Source: Burkholderiales bacterium
GTDB lineage: Bacteria > Pseudomonadota > Gammaproteobacteria > Burkholderiales > Burkholderiaceae_C
Assembly: GCA_028868825.1 (NCBI GenBank)
Contig: JAGWTU010000011.1
Span: 62,001 to 126,000, forward strand
DNA length: 64,000 nucleotides
Direction: 5' to 3'
Position 1 is the first letter of the stretch; each line of letters starts with the position of its first letter. The position numbers and the translations under genes are program-made. Shown here one piece after another: positions 49,455 through 58,309 of this stretch. The notes beneath the pieces are model-generated. The model did no database searches, had not been told where the DNA came from, and was given only the letters and a program-made list of their open reading frames with translations.

Positions 49455-50603
49455 ATGGAATCGACCGGGGCCGAGAGTTTATCGGCGCAGCCCTCGGGGC
49501 CGCTGTCGGAGGGCTTGGCCACGCGCATCGCCTCGGCGATCCGCGATGCCGGCGGCTGGCTGCCCTTCGACCGCTACATGGCGATCGCGCTCTACGAGCC
49601 GGGGCTGGGCTATTACGCGCGGCCGCATCAAAGCAGCGCGCGCCAGTTCGGCCGCGGGCCCGCGTCGGGCAGCGATTTCGTCACCGCGCCCGAGCTCACG
49701 CCGCTGTTCGGCCGCACCCTGGCGCGCCAGGTCGCGCAGGCGCTGCACGCGGCGAGCGCCGACACCGTGACCGAGTTCGGCGCCGGCTCGGGCGCGCTGG
49801 CGGCGCAACTGCTCGAGGCGCTGGGCGAGCGTGTGCGGCGCTACGCCATCGTCGAGGTCTCGGGCGCGCTGCGCGCGGCGCAGGCCGAGCGGCTGGCGCG
49901 CTGGGCCGACCGCGTCGTCTGGCTCGACGCCTGGCCCGCAGCGATCACCGGCGTCGTCGTCGGCAACGAGGTGCTCGACGCGATGCCGGTGCAGCTGCTG
50001 CATTGGGACGGTGCGCAATGGTTCGAGCGCGGCGTCGCGGCCGTGGGCGATCGCGATGGCGGCGGCTGGGCCTGGGCCGACCGGCCGACCGCGCTGCGCC
50101 CGCCCATCGAGGTCGACTGGCCCGCCGGCAGCGTCACCGAGATCCACCCGCAGGCCACGGCCTGGGTGCGCGAACTCGCGCGCCGGCTCGAACGCGGCGC
50201 CGCGCTGCTGATCGACTACGGCTTCCCGGAATCCGAGTACTACCTCGGGCAGCGCAGCGGCGGCACCCTGATGTGCCACCGCGGCCACCGCGCCGACACC
50301 GACCCGCTGGCCGATGCGGGCGCCAAGGACATCACGGCCCATGTCGACTTCACCGCCATCGCGCTGGCGGCGCAGGAGGCCGGCATGAACGTCGTCGGCT
50401 ACACCTCGCAGGCGCGCTTCCTCATCAACTGCGGCCTGCTCGACATGTTGCAAGGTGCCGATGCGCGCGCCGCCGCGGCGGCGCAGATGCTGATCGGCGA
50501 GCACGAGATGGGCGAGCTCTTCAAGGTGCTGGCGCTGGCGCGCGGTCTGCCGGGATTCGATCCGCTGGGTTTCGTCGCGGGCGACCGCACGCACCGGCTC
50601 TAG
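49455..50603 (+). CDS. SAM-dependent methyltransferase, MidA/NDUFAF7 family
   Basis: A 382-aa class I methyltransferase of the COG1565 family. N-terminal GGWLPFDRYMAIALYEPGLG, SAM motif TEFGAGSGALAAQLLEAL, VVGNEVLDAMPV and LLIDYGFPESEYY are hallmarks. The mitochondrial homologue NDUFAF7 methylates an arginine of complex I; the bacterial role is not settled. It is divergent from the folM-like gene across 19 bp, the standard arrangement in the order. Confidence 0.9.
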   Translation: MESTGAESLSAQPSGPLSEGLATRIASAIRDAGGWLPFDRYMAIALYEPGLGYYARPHQSSARQFGRGPASGSDFVTAPELTPLFGRTLARQVAQALHAASADTVTEFGAGSGALAAQLLEALGERVRRYAIVEVSGALRAAQAERLARWADRVVWLDAWPAAITGVVVGNEVLDAMPVQLLHWDGAQWFERGVAAVGDRDGGGWAWADRPTALRPPIEVDWPAGSVTEIHPQATAWVRELARRLERGAALLIDYGFPESEYYLGQRSGGTLMCHRGHRADTDPLADAGAKDITAHVDFTAIALAAQEAGMNVVGYTSQARFLINCGLLDMLQGADARAAAAAQMLIGEHEMGELFKVLALARGLPGFDPLGFVAGDRTHRL

Positions 50604-50614
50604 GGCGGCAAGCG

Positions 50615-50806
50615 ATGCGCTGGTTCCTGATCTTCATGCTCGCCTGCCTGCTGTTCAACGGCCTGGCGCCCTGGTTGCGCCGCATCGGGCTCGGCCGCGT
50701 GCCGGGCGACTTCAAGCTGCGCATCGGCGGCCGCGACTGGCATTTCCCGCTCGGCAGTTCGCTGATCCTCAGCGTGGCGATGATGCTGCTGGCGCGCTGG
50801 CTGTGA
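50615..50806 (+). CDS. DUF2905 small membrane protein
   Basis: A 63-aa protein with two transmembrane helices (about 3-22 and 46-62) and the family core [15 protein letters not shown] between them. It starts 11 bp after the methyltransferase stop. Its last 38 bp overlap the 3' end of the convergent cca gene. Function unknown. Confidence 0.85.
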   Translation: MRWFLIFMLACLLFNGLAPWLRRIGLGRVPGDFKLRIGGRDWHFPLGSSLILSVAMMLLARWL

Positions 50807-52025
50807 GCAGCGCGGCCTCGACCGCGCGCACGCGCGCTTCGTGCACGAGGTGGCCGATCTGCGGCCCCTTCGCGCCTGCCGCGACGGCCGCCGCGGCGAT
50901 GGCGCCGGTGTCGATGCCCCGCGCTGCCGCGAGCAGCGGCGGCAGCCGCAGCGCCGGTTCGTAGGGCCGATCGGCGAGACCGGCGCGGCCGCGCGCGTCG
51001 CACTCGCAGGCCTGCAGCAGGGCGGTGTAGCGCTCGGGCCGGCGCAGCGCGTCGCAGCGCTCGAACAAGCGCACCAGCGCCGCCGCGCCGAGCGCGCCGC
51101 TGCCATGCACATGCCCATGCTCGCGCGCCACGACGTCGGCGAGTTCGCGGCATTCGTTGGGCACGCGCAGCCGCTCGGCCAGCGCCGCGGCGAGGCGCGC
51201 GCTGCGGCCCTCGTGGCCGCGGTGGCGCGGCAGCTCGGCCGCCGGCGTCGTGCCCTTGCCGAGGTCGTGGCACAGGCAGGCCCAGCGCACGGCCAGCGGG
51301 GCCTCGAGCGCCGCCGCCATGTCGAGCACCAGCATCAGGTGCACGCCGGTGTCGATCTCGGGATGATGCTCGGGGGGCTGCGGCACGCCCCACAGCCGGT
51401 CGACCTCGGGCAGCAGCCGCGCCAGCGCGCCGCAGCCGCGCAGCACCTCGAACATGCGACTGGGCCGGCGCGCCATCAGCCCGCGCGCGAGTTCCTGCCA
51501 GACGCGCTCGCTCACGAGCGCGTCGACCTCGCCGGCGTCGACCATCGCGCGCAGCAGCGCCTGCGTCTCGGGCGCGAGCGTGAAGTCGGTGAAGCGCGCC
51601 GCCAGCCGCGCCACGCGCAGCAAGCGCACCGGATCCTCGACGAAGGCCGCCGAGACATGGCGCAGCAGCCGGCGCCGCAGGTCGCCTTGGCCGTCGTAGG
51701 GATCGATCAGCGTGCCGTCGGCAGCCTGCGCGATGGCATTGATCGTCAGGTCGCGCCGCGCCAGGTCCTGTTCGAGCGTGACCTCGGGTGCGGTGTGGAA
51801 GGTGAAGCCGTGGTAGCCGCGGCCGCTCTTGCGCTCGGTGCGCGCGAGCGCGACCTCCTCGCCGCTGGCCGGGTCGATGAAGACCGGGAAACCCTTGCCC
51901 ACCGGCCGGTAGCCGAGCGCGAGCATCTGCTCCGGCGTCGCGCCGACGGCGACCCAGTCGCGGTCGGCCGCCGGCAGGCCGAGCAGCGCATCGCGCACGG
52001 CGCCGCCGACGACGTACAAATCCAT
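50769..52025 (-). CDS. cca: Multifunctional CCA tRNA nucleotidyltransferase
   Basis: Adds or repairs the 3' CCA of tRNAs; 418 aa. The class II nucleotidyltransferase head starts [16 protein letters not shown] and has [10 protein letters not shown] and [16 protein letters not shown]. The C-terminal HD domain (CHDLGKGTT) adds the phosphatase/phosphodiesterase activities of the multifunctional form. The ATG overlaps the GST stop (ATGA). As tRNA-Met here encodes CCA, this enzyme would mainly serve repair. Confidence 0.95.
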   Translation of the reverse strand: MDLYVVGGAVRDALLGLPAADRDWVAVGATPEQMLALGYRPVGKGFPVFIDPASGEEVALARTERKSGRGYHGFTFHTAPEVTLEQDLARRDLTINAIAQAADGTLIDPYDGQGDLRRRLLRHVSAAFVEDPVRLLRVARLAARFTDFTLAPETQALLRAMVDAGEVDALVSERVWQELARGLMARRPSRMFEVLRGCGALARLLPEVDRLWGVPQPPEHHPEIDTGVHLMLVLDMAAALEAPLAVRWACLCHDLGKGTTPAAELPRHRGHEGRSARLAAALAERLRVPNECRELADVVAREHGHVHGSGALGAAALVRLFERCDALRRPERYTALLQACECDARGRAGLADRPYEPALRLPPLLAAARGIDTGAIAAAAVAAGAKGPQIGHLVHEARVRAVEAALLTASAPAASSPR

Positions 52026-52702
52026 CAGCGGTGCTTGCGGTAGGGCTCGTCGAAGTCGAGGAAATCGTGCTCGGCGAGCGCATCGGCAATCCAGGCCGCG
52101 ACGCCGGGCGCGGCGGCGACATGGTCGATGTAGGTCCGCGTCGTCGCCGGCATCGGCAGGCCGTAGGTGCGCAGCCGCATGCACACCGGCGCGTACATCG
52201 CGTCGGCGGCGCAGAACTCGCCGAACAGGAAGGGCCCGCCGCTGGCCAGCAGCGCCTCGGCCCACATGACCTCAATGCGCACCATGTCGGCACGCACCTC
52301 GGGCTGTTCGTCCCAGACGCGCTCGCCGACCTCGCACAGATCGGCCTCGATGTTCATCGGGCAATGCGTGCGCAGCGCGGCGAAGCCCGAGTGCATCTCG
52401 GCGGCGATGCTGCGGGCGCGGGCGCGCTGCTGGATGTCCTCGGGCCAGACGCCGCGGCCGGGGAACTTGTCGTGCAGGTACTCGTTGATCGCCATCGTGT
52501 CCCAGACCGAGAAATGGTCGTCGACGAGCACCGGCACCTCGCCCGCCGGGCTGTGATGGGCGACGGTGCGCTTGAACAGCGAATGCGCGTCGAAATCGAG
52601 GCGCAGCTTGACCTCCTCGAAATGGATGCCGAGCTGGCGCATCAGCACCCAGGGGCGCATCGACCAGGACGAGTAGTTCTTGTTGCCTATCACGAGCTGC
52701 AT
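52025..52702 (-). CDS. Glutathione S-transferase family protein
   Basis: A 225-aa GST. The thioredoxin-like N-terminal domain starts [19 protein letters not shown], a pattern of the bacterial YfcF/omega-zeta-like group, with SSWS supplying the Ser near glutathione. [11 protein letters not shown] is the cis-Pro loop and the rest is helical. The ATG at 52702 is preferred over one at 52723. It is chained to cca by an ATGA overlap. Substrate not predictable. Confidence 0.88.
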   Translation of the reverse strand: MQLVIGNKNYSSWSMRPWVLMRQLGIHFEEVKLRLDFDAHSLFKRTVAHHSPAGEVPVLVDDHFSVWDTMAINEYLHDKFPGRGVWPEDIQQRARARSIAAEMHSGFAALRTHCPMNIEADLCEVGERVWDEQPEVRADMVRIEVMWAEALLASGGPFLFGEFCAADAMYAPVCMRLRTYGLPMPATTRTYIDHVAAAPGVAAWIADALAEHDFLDFDEPYRKHR

Positions 52703-52741
52703 GGCGGTCTCCGGCTTGCGCATGTGCCCGATGCTAAGTCG

Positions 52742-53698
52742 TTATGCGCCACCGGCGCGCGCGCGCCAGCGATCGAAGCGCGTGCAGTCGTCCAGCGAGG
52801 CGAGATAGCGCGGCGCGACGGCCTCGAGCGCGGCCGCGTCGATGCCGAGATCGCCGAGCCCCGGCAGCGCGCCACTGCCGACATTGGGCCTGCGCATCGA
52901 ATCGAGGTTGTCGCGCGAGAGCAGCGGCGTGCCGGGCAGGCATTCCATCGCCAGCGCCTGCAGCCTGCCGAGCGCCAGAGGCAGCGGCAGCTGCGGCCGC
53001 TCGTGCCCCGACCAGCGCCCGGCCAGCGTGACCAGCTGCGAGAGCGTGTAGACCGTCGGGCCGACGCATTCGTAGGTGTGGCCGATGGTCGCGTCGTCGG
53101 CGATGCAGCGCACGATCGCCGCTGCGACATCCTCGACCCAGACCGGTTGGAAGCGCGCATCGCCGCCGGCCAGCGGCAGCAGCGGCGCGATCGCCTGCAG
53201 CTCGGCGAAGAGGTTGAGGAAACGGTCACCGGCGCCGAAGATCACCGACGGCCGCAGCAGCGTCAGATCGAGTCCGGCGGCGGTGAGCACCGCTTCGCCC
53301 TCGGTCTTGCTGCGCAGATAGTTCGACGGCGCATCGGCGCCGACTCCGATCGCGCTGACATGCACCAGCCGCCGCACGCCCGCGGCGCGGCAGGCGGCGG
53401 CCAGTCGTCGCGGCAGCTCGACATGGACGCGCTCGAAGGCCGAGCGGCTGCCGTGGAGGATGGCGATCAGGTTGATCACCGCGCCGGCGCCGGCGACCAG
53501 CCGCGCCAGCGTCGCGTCGTCGTGGACGTCGGCGGTGACGACGTCGACGCAGGGCAGCGAGCGCACGCTGTCGCCGTGACGATCCTGCCGCGTCGGCACG
53601 ACGAGGCGGGTGCTGGCGCTGCGCTCGGCCAGCGCCTCGCAGCAGGCGCGGCCGACGAAGCCGCTGCCGCCGAGGACGAGGATGCGGTCGGGCTTCAT
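52742..53698 (-). CDS. Complex I NDUFA9 subunit family NAD(P)-binding protein
   Basis: A 318-aa atypical SDR/epimerase. Rossmann motif ILVLGGSGFVGRA, HVSAIGVGADAPSNYLRSK (the catalytic Tyr/Lys region reads Y-x3-K) and LLRPSVIFGAGDRFLNLF match the NDUFA9-like family. In bacteria it is probably an NADPH-binding protein or quinone-related reductase; the link to complex I is only by homology. Its ATG overlaps the stop of the transglycosylase gene. Confidence 0.9.
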   Translation of the reverse strand: MKPDRILVLGGSGFVGRACCEALAERSASTRLVVPTRQDRHGDSVRSLPCVDVVTADVHDDATLARLVAGAGAVINLIAILHGSRSAFERVHVELPRRLAAACRAAGVRRLVHVSAIGVGADAPSNYLRSKTEGEAVLTAAGLDLTLLRPSVIFGAGDRFLNLFAELQAIAPLLPLAGGDARFQPVWVEDVAAAIVRCIADDATIGHTYECVGPTVYTLSQLVTLAGRWSGHERPQLPLPLALGRLQALAMECLPGTPLLSRDNLDSMRRPNVGSGALPGLGDLGIDAAALEAVAPRYLASLDDCTRFDRWRARAGGA

Positions 53699-55719
53699 GG
53701 CTGATCGTCGGTGGCGGCTGCGGCCGCACCCGCTGCGATCGCCAGGCTGGCGCCGAGGCGCGAACGCAGAGTCGGCGTCGGCGTGATGCCGAGCCGGGTG
53801 GCGTAGTAGAGGCTGTTCACGAGCACCTTCTTGACGTAGTCGCGGGTTTCGCTGAAGGGGATGGTCTCGGTCCAGGCGGCCGGGTCCATGGCTTCGACGC
53901 CGTCGCGCCAGCGCCGCGGCCGGCCGGGGCCGGCGTTGTAGGCGGCGGCGGCCAGCGGCAGCGAGCCGCCGAAGCCGTCGAGCACGCGCTTGAAGTAGGC
54001 CGCGCCGAGCAGCAGGTTGGTGTCGCGGTCGGCGAGCATCGAGTTCTGGAACGGCACGCCCAGGCGCCGCGCCGTGATGCGCGCGGTATCGGGCATCAGC
54101 TGCATCAGGCCGGTGGCGCCGACGCCCGAGCGGGTGTCGACGACGAAGCGCGATTCCTGGCGCATCAGCCCGTAGAGCACGGCCGCGTCGACGCCGGCGG
54201 CGCGCGCCTGCGCGAGCACCGCGTCGTGGAACGGCATCGGGTAGCGCTGCGCGAGGTCGACCTCGGCGCGCGTGCGGTCGCTGGTGCTGATGCAGCGGTC
54301 CCAGACCTCGCGCTCGCAGGCCCAGGCGGCGGCGGCCAGCAGTTCGCGCTCGGGCATGCCGCGCAGCGTGAAGTTCCATTCGCGCACGCCCTCGCTGCGC
54401 AGGCCCAGCGCGATCAGCTGCAGCGCCCGGCCCAGCCCCGGGTTGCCGCGCACGGCGGCGACCTCGGCCGCCGACAGCGCGGCCGGCGCCGGCGGCGGCG
54501 GGTCGCCGCGGCCGAGTTCCTCGCCGGCGAGGCGGCCGTAGAAGTCGGGCCGCTCGGCGATCGTCGCCAGCGCCGCCCGCGCGCGCTCGCGCTGCGCGTC
54601 GCCGCTGGCGCCGCCGGCGGCCAGCGCGCGCTGCGCCTGGGCATCCCAATAGACCCAGGTCGATTCGGCCTGCAGCGTCGGCGTCATCGCCGCGATCGCG
54701 CGGCGGATGAGCGTCCAGCGCTGGTGCTCGCCGTCGCCCTCGCGCAGCGCGGCGCGCACCTGCCAGGCGAGCAGGTCGTCGCTCCAGGGCGTGGCCTCGT
54801 GCTGGCGATGGGCGCCGTCCCACAGATGCCAGGCGCGGCGCGCGTCGCCGGCGGCACGCGGCAGCTGGCGCATCGCCGCCTGCTTGCCGATCTGCGCCCA
54901 GGCGGTGGCGGTCGTGGCCGGGCCCAGGCGGCGCGACCAGCTCCGGCCGAGCTGCGCCGCGGCGGCGTCGGGGTCGGTCTGGGCCAGCCGCATCAGCGCC
55001 AGCAGGCCCAGCTCGCGGCCGCTGGCGCCGCCGGCGGGGCGCTTCTGTTTCAGGTAGCGCAGGGGATCGACGAACAGCGAGGCCACCGCGTGCGCCTCGT
55101 CGGCGCCGATCAGCTCGGCCGCGGCGCGCGCCATCGCCAGATGCCTGAACTCGAGATGGCGCACGGCCGCGGCCCAGGCCTCGTCGGCGTCGATGCGGTG
55201 CCTTGCGTAGAGATCGATCCCGAGCAGGTGGCAGCCGTCGTCGACCTCGTGCTGCGCGGCCCAGGCCTCGCGCGCCGCGACGCCGACGTCGCGGCCGTCC
55301 TGCAGCAGCGCCTCCATCGCATAGCAGCTGACCTCGCGGTCGTCGTCCATGCGGAAGCGCGCGTACTCGGCGCGCACGTTGGCCCAGTCGCGCCGCTTGC
55401 CGAGCACGAGCAGCCAGTCGTTGCGCAGCCGATCCAGGACGTAGGTGCCGGGCCAGCGCGCCGCGAAGGCGTCGAACTCGGATTGCTGGGCCTGGTCGAG
55501 CCGGTTCGACAGCTCCCAGTATTCGACCCACATCGCCAGCGGATGCGGCGGGTTCTCCACGGCGGCGCGCGCCGCGGCGAGTGCCGGTGCGTCCTTGCGC
55601 CGCAGCGCCTCGCGGGCCTGGACGATGAGGTCGTCGCCGGTCTGGGCGCGCGGTGCTGCAGCGGGCAGCGCCAGTATCAGCGCGAGCGCGAACTGGCCGA
55701 GGAAACGGGGGATGGCCAT
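53695..55719 (-). CDS. slt: Soluble lytic murein transglycosylase (Slt70-like)
   Basis: A 674-aa periplasmic enzyme cleaving peptidoglycan to anhydromuropeptides. Signal peptide (ALALILALPAAAPRAQT), a long superhelical U-domain (about 30-470), then the SLT domain with the catalytic Glu in YGLMRQESRFV, GATGLMQLMPDTA and AAAYNAGPGRPRRW. Normal length. First gene of a coupled run slt, NDUFA9-like, then GST and cca. Confidence 0.94.
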   Translation of the reverse strand: MAIPRFLGQFALALILALPAAAPRAQTGDDLIVQAREALRRKDAPALAAARAAVENPPHPLAMWVEYWELSNRLDQAQQSEFDAFAARWPGTYVLDRLRNDWLLVLGKRRDWANVRAEYARFRMDDDREVSCYAMEALLQDGRDVGVAAREAWAAQHEVDDGCHLLGIDLYARHRIDADEAWAAAVRHLEFRHLAMARAAAELIGADEAHAVASLFVDPLRYLKQKRPAGGASGRELGLLALMRLAQTDPDAAAAQLGRSWSRRLGPATTATAWAQIGKQAAMRQLPRAAGDARRAWHLWDGAHRQHEATPWSDDLLAWQVRAALREGDGEHQRWTLIRRAIAAMTPTLQAESTWVYWDAQAQRALAAGGASGDAQRERARAALATIAERPDFYGRLAGEELGRGDPPPPAPAALSAAEVAAVRGNPGLGRALQLIALGLRSEGVREWNFTLRGMPERELLAAAAWACEREVWDRCISTSDRTRAEVDLAQRYPMPFHDAVLAQARAAGVDAAVLYGLMRQESRFVVDTRSGVGATGLMQLMPDTARITARRLGVPFQNSMLADRDTNLLLGAAYFKRVLDGFGGSLPLAAAAYNAGPGRPRRWRDGVEAMDPAAWTETIPFSETRDYVKKVLVNSLYYATRLGITPTPTLRSRLGASLAIAAGAAAAATDDQP

Positions 55720-55728
55720 GGACCGAAT

Positions 55729-56097
55729 TTAGCGCACGCGGCGTCGGGGCACCGCCTTGGCCGCACGCGCCGCACGCGCGCCCAGCGCGGCCTGGATCGC
55801 CAGCCGCGCCCAGGGCTCCATCAGCGCCGGTGATTCGAGCGCGTCGGCCGGCGCCGACCAGTAGCTCAGCGCCACCGCCTGTCTGGCGGCGTCGTAGACG
55901 AAGGGTTCGCAGCCGGCGGCGGCGAAGCGCTCGCGCGTGCGATCGTCGACCTTGAGGTAGAAGCGGCCGCCGGCGACGATGGCGATGAACAGCTCGTCGA
56001 CGTAGTAGCCCCAGCCGCCGAACATGCGCTTGACGCGCACGGCGCCCAGTGGCGCCAGCAGCTCCGTGCAATGGTCGACGAGGGCGGGCGTGGCCAT
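55729..56097 (-). CDS. TfoX/Sxy N-terminal family protein
   Basis: A 122-aa protein with the TfoX_N fold: LLAPLGAVRVKRMFGGWGYY and FYLKVDD are the family signature. It lacks the C-terminal TfoX domain, so it is unlikely to be a full competence regulator. The tail is Arg/Ala-rich. The start at 56097 (MATPALVDH) avoids overlap with the divergent cyclo-ligase gene 17 bp away. Confidence 0.85.
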   Translation of the reverse strand: MATPALVDHCTELLAPLGAVRVKRMFGGWGYYVDELFIAIVAGGRFYLKVDDRTRERFAAAGCEPFVYDAARQAVALSYWSAPADALESPALMEPWARLAIQAALGARAARAAKAVPRRRVR

Positions 56098-56114
56098 GGC
56101 CCGACAATAGCGGC

Positions 56115-56717
56115 ATGAGCCTGCCCATGCCACCCCTGGAACCCTCGCGCGACAAGAAGGTGCTGCGGCGCCAGCTGCAGGCCGAACGCCAGTCGCTCAT
56201 CGACCGCCATCGCCGTGCGATGCATCTGCAGGAGGTGTTGCGCGTCTGGCTCGTGGGGCGCGACGACCAGGCCATCGGCGCCTACTGGCCGATCAAGGGC
56301 GAGTTCGACGCGTTGCCGGCGCTGTTCCGCTGGAGCGAGGCGCACGACGATCGCCGCATCGGCCTGCCGGTGATGAACAAGGCGAGCAAGCAACTCACCT
56401 TCCAGGTCTGGTACCCGGGCTGCGAGATGGAGGACGATGCCTACGGCATCCCCAAGCCCAAGGACACGCCGACGTTCACGCCGACGCTGCTCGTCGTGCC
56501 CTGTGTCGGCTACGGACCCAGGGGGCTGCGTCTGGGCTACGGCGGTGGCTTCTACGACCGCACGCTGGCGGCGCTGTCGCCGCGGCCGACCACCGTCGGA
56601 CTGGCCTACAGCAACGGCTACGTGCCCTGGCTCGAGGCCGAGGCGCACGACGTCCCGCTGGACGCCGTGCTGACCGAGGAGGGAGTGGCCTGGGAGGCAC
56701 CCCCGCGCGCGACTTGA
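56115..56717 (+). CDS. 5-formyltetrahydrofolate cyclo-ligase
   Basis: ATP-dependent recycling of 5-formyl-THF to 5,10-methenyl-THF; 200 aa. Motifs: KKVLRRQLQAERQSL, IGAYWPIKGEFD, LLVVPCVGYGPRGLRLGYGG and FYDRTLA. In gammaproteobacteria 6S RNA precedes this gene, but here only 17 bp separate it from the divergent tfoX-like gene, so ssrS is elsewhere. It converges on the OmpW gene with a 1-bp gap. Confidence 0.93.
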   Translation: MSLPMPPLEPSRDKKVLRRQLQAERQSLIDRHRRAMHLQEVLRVWLVGRDDQAIGAYWPIKGEFDALPALFRWSEAHDDRRIGLPVMNKASKQLTFQVWYPGCEMEDDAYGIPKPKDTPTFTPTLLVVPCVGYGPRGLRLGYGGGFYDRTLAALSPRPTTVGLAYSNGYVPWLEAEAHDVPLDAVLTEEGVAWEAPPRAT

Positions 56718-56718
56718 C

Positions 56719-57318
56719 TTAGAAGCGCAGACCGACGCCGATGCTGGCGAGCAGCGGGTCGACCTTGAACTTGCCCTTGTCGGCGCTGCTGACGTAGACC
56801 TCGGTGCCGATCTGCACCTTCTTCACGTCGACGTTGAGCTGCCAGCCGCCGCCCAGCGGCACGTCGAAGCCGGCCTGCGCGGCCAGGCCGTAGCTGCTGT
56901 GCTTGAGGCCGACGGCGCCGCCCAGGATGTTGACGGCCGAGATGTTCGTGTAATTCACGCCGACGCCGAGATAGGGCTTGAAGCCCGGGATGCCGGTGAA
57001 GTGGTACTGCGCCAGCAACGTCGGCGGCAGATGCTTGAAGGTGCCGATCGCGGCGCCGTTCGAATACACCGTCTGCTTCTGCGGATAGGTCAGCACCAGT
57101 TCGGTCGCGAAATTCGGCGTCACGAAATAGCTGATGTCGAATTCGGGAAACGTCTTGTTGTCGATCGTCAGGCCCAGGCCCGTCGAATCCTTGTTCGCCG
57201 AATGCAGATTCGTCGCGCGCAGGCGCACGAGCCACGAGCCGGCGTCGTTGCCCTGGGCTTGCACGGCAGGCGCTGCGAGCGCCAGAGCGAGAGTCGCAAA
57301 TCCAATCAGTTTCTTCAT
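56719..57318 (-). CDS. OmpW family outer-membrane protein
   Basis: A 199-aa beta-barrel. The signal peptide MKKLIGFATLALALAAPAVQ is cleaved after AQA. LRATNLHSANKDST, FDISYFVTPNFATELVLTYP and LLAQYHFTGIPGFKPYLGVG are textbook OmpW, and the C-terminus GVGLRF ends in Phe. An FNR/Anr-like site (57422-57435) lies about 110 bp upstream, and ompW genes are often induced by low oxygen. It is diverged from the member at 42456. Confidence 0.94.
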   Translation of the reverse strand: MKKLIGFATLALALAAPAVQAQGNDAGSWLVRLRATNLHSANKDSTGLGLTIDNKTFPEFDISYFVTPNFATELVLTYPQKQTVYSNGAAIGTFKHLPPTLLAQYHFTGIPGFKPYLGVGVNYTNISAVNILGGAVGLKHSSYGLAAQAGFDVPLGGGWQLNVDVKKVQIGTEVYVSSADKGKFKVDPLLASIGVGLRF

Positions 57319-57421
57319 GTGAATCTCCGGTAATTCAGGATAGGGGCTCGATCAGCCACGACCCATTGCACTACCGGAATTCACTGCCTGGATTGCGCCG
57401 AGCCTCGCGCTTGCGGGGCGT

Positions 57422-57435
57422 TTGACTCAGGTCAA
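57422..57435. promoter_or_regulatory. FNR/Anr-type box upstream of ompW, across the metF stop
   Basis: TTGAC-TCAG-GTCAA is a perfectly symmetrical 14-bp palindrome one base per half-site from the FNR consensus TTGAT-N4-ATCAA. It spans the metF stop codon (57427-57429), with its centre about 110 bp before the ompW ATG, compatible with anaerobic activation of ompW. Confidence 0.6.
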
Positions 57436-58302
57436 ACCCGCAGGCCGTGGTTGTTGCGCCGCAGCATCACCAAGCCCGAGGCGCTTGCAGATCTCGAGCA
57501 CCAGGGCCGACTGGTTGAGCGCGTAGAAATGCAGCGCCGGCACGCCCCCGGCGATCAGGCGCTCGCACAGGCCGGTGACGACGTCGAGGCCGAAGGCGCG
57601 GATCGACGCCGTGTCGTCCATATAACCTTCCATCTTCAGCGCCACCCAGCGCGGGATGTCGATGCCATCGCGCGCGGCGATCTGCGCGATGCGGCCGAAA
57701 TTGTGGAACGGCATGATGCCGGGGACGATCGGCACCTCGACGCCGAGCTTGCGCACTTCGGCGACGAAGTGGAAGTAGGACTCGGGATTGAAGAAGAACT
57801 GGGTGATCGCGGCGTCGGCGCCGGCTTTCACCTTCGCAGCGAAATGCTCGAGGTCGCGGTGCACGTAACGCTGCTGCGGGTGGTACTCGGGGTAGGCCGC
57901 GACCTCGATCGTCCAGTCGCCGCCCTGGTGCTTGCGGATGTACTCGATGAGCTCGCTGGCGTAGCGGAACTCGCCCGCCGTCGCCATGCCGCTGGGCAGG
58001 TCGCCGCGCAGCGCGACGAGCCGGCTGATGCCCTGCGCGCGGTAGGTCGCGAGGATCTCCGAGATGCCGGCCCTCGTGCTGCCGACGCACGAGAGATGCG
58101 GCGCCGCCTCGTAGCCCATCGCCGCGATCTGCTGCACCGTCGCCAGCGTCTTGTCGCGCGTGCTGCCGCCGGCGCCGTAGGTGACGCTGAAGAACTCGGG
58201 ATCGAGCACCGCCAGCTCGCGCACCACGGTCACCAGCTTTTCGCTGCCGACCGGGGTGTTGGGCGGGAAGAACTCGACGCTGACGGGGACGATGCGGCTC
58301 AT
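57427..58302 (-). CDS. metF: Methylenetetrahydrofolate reductase MetF
   Basis: Reduces 5,10-methylene-THF to 5-methyl-THF for methionine synthesis; 291 aa FAD-dependent TIM barrel. VSVEFFPPNTPVG (conserved Glu), SVTYGAGGSTRDKT, the FAD segment RLVALRGDLPSG and DAAITQFFFNPESYFHF are diagnostic. It follows ahcY after 7 bp in the same operon, so it is under the SAH riboswitch. Confidence 0.97.
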   Translation of the reverse strand: MSRIVPVSVEFFPPNTPVGSEKLVTVVRELAVLDPEFFSVTYGAGGSTRDKTLATVQQIAAMGYEAAPHLSCVGSTRAGISEILATYRAQGISRLVALRGDLPSGMATAGEFRYASELIEYIRKHQGGDWTIEVAAYPEYHPQQRYVHRDLEHFAAKVKAGADAAITQFFFNPESYFHFVAEVRKLGVEVPIVPGIMPFHNFGRIAQIAARDGIDIPRWVALKMEGYMDDTASIRAFGLDVVTGLCERLIAGGVPALHFYALNQSALVLEICKRLGLGDAAAQQPRPAGLT

Positions 58303-58309
58303 CCGCGCC

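Noticed and set aside
56098..56114. 6S RNA (ssrS) expected next to the 5-formyl-THF cyclo-ligase gene
   Set aside because: The gap to the divergent gene is only 17 bp, far too short.
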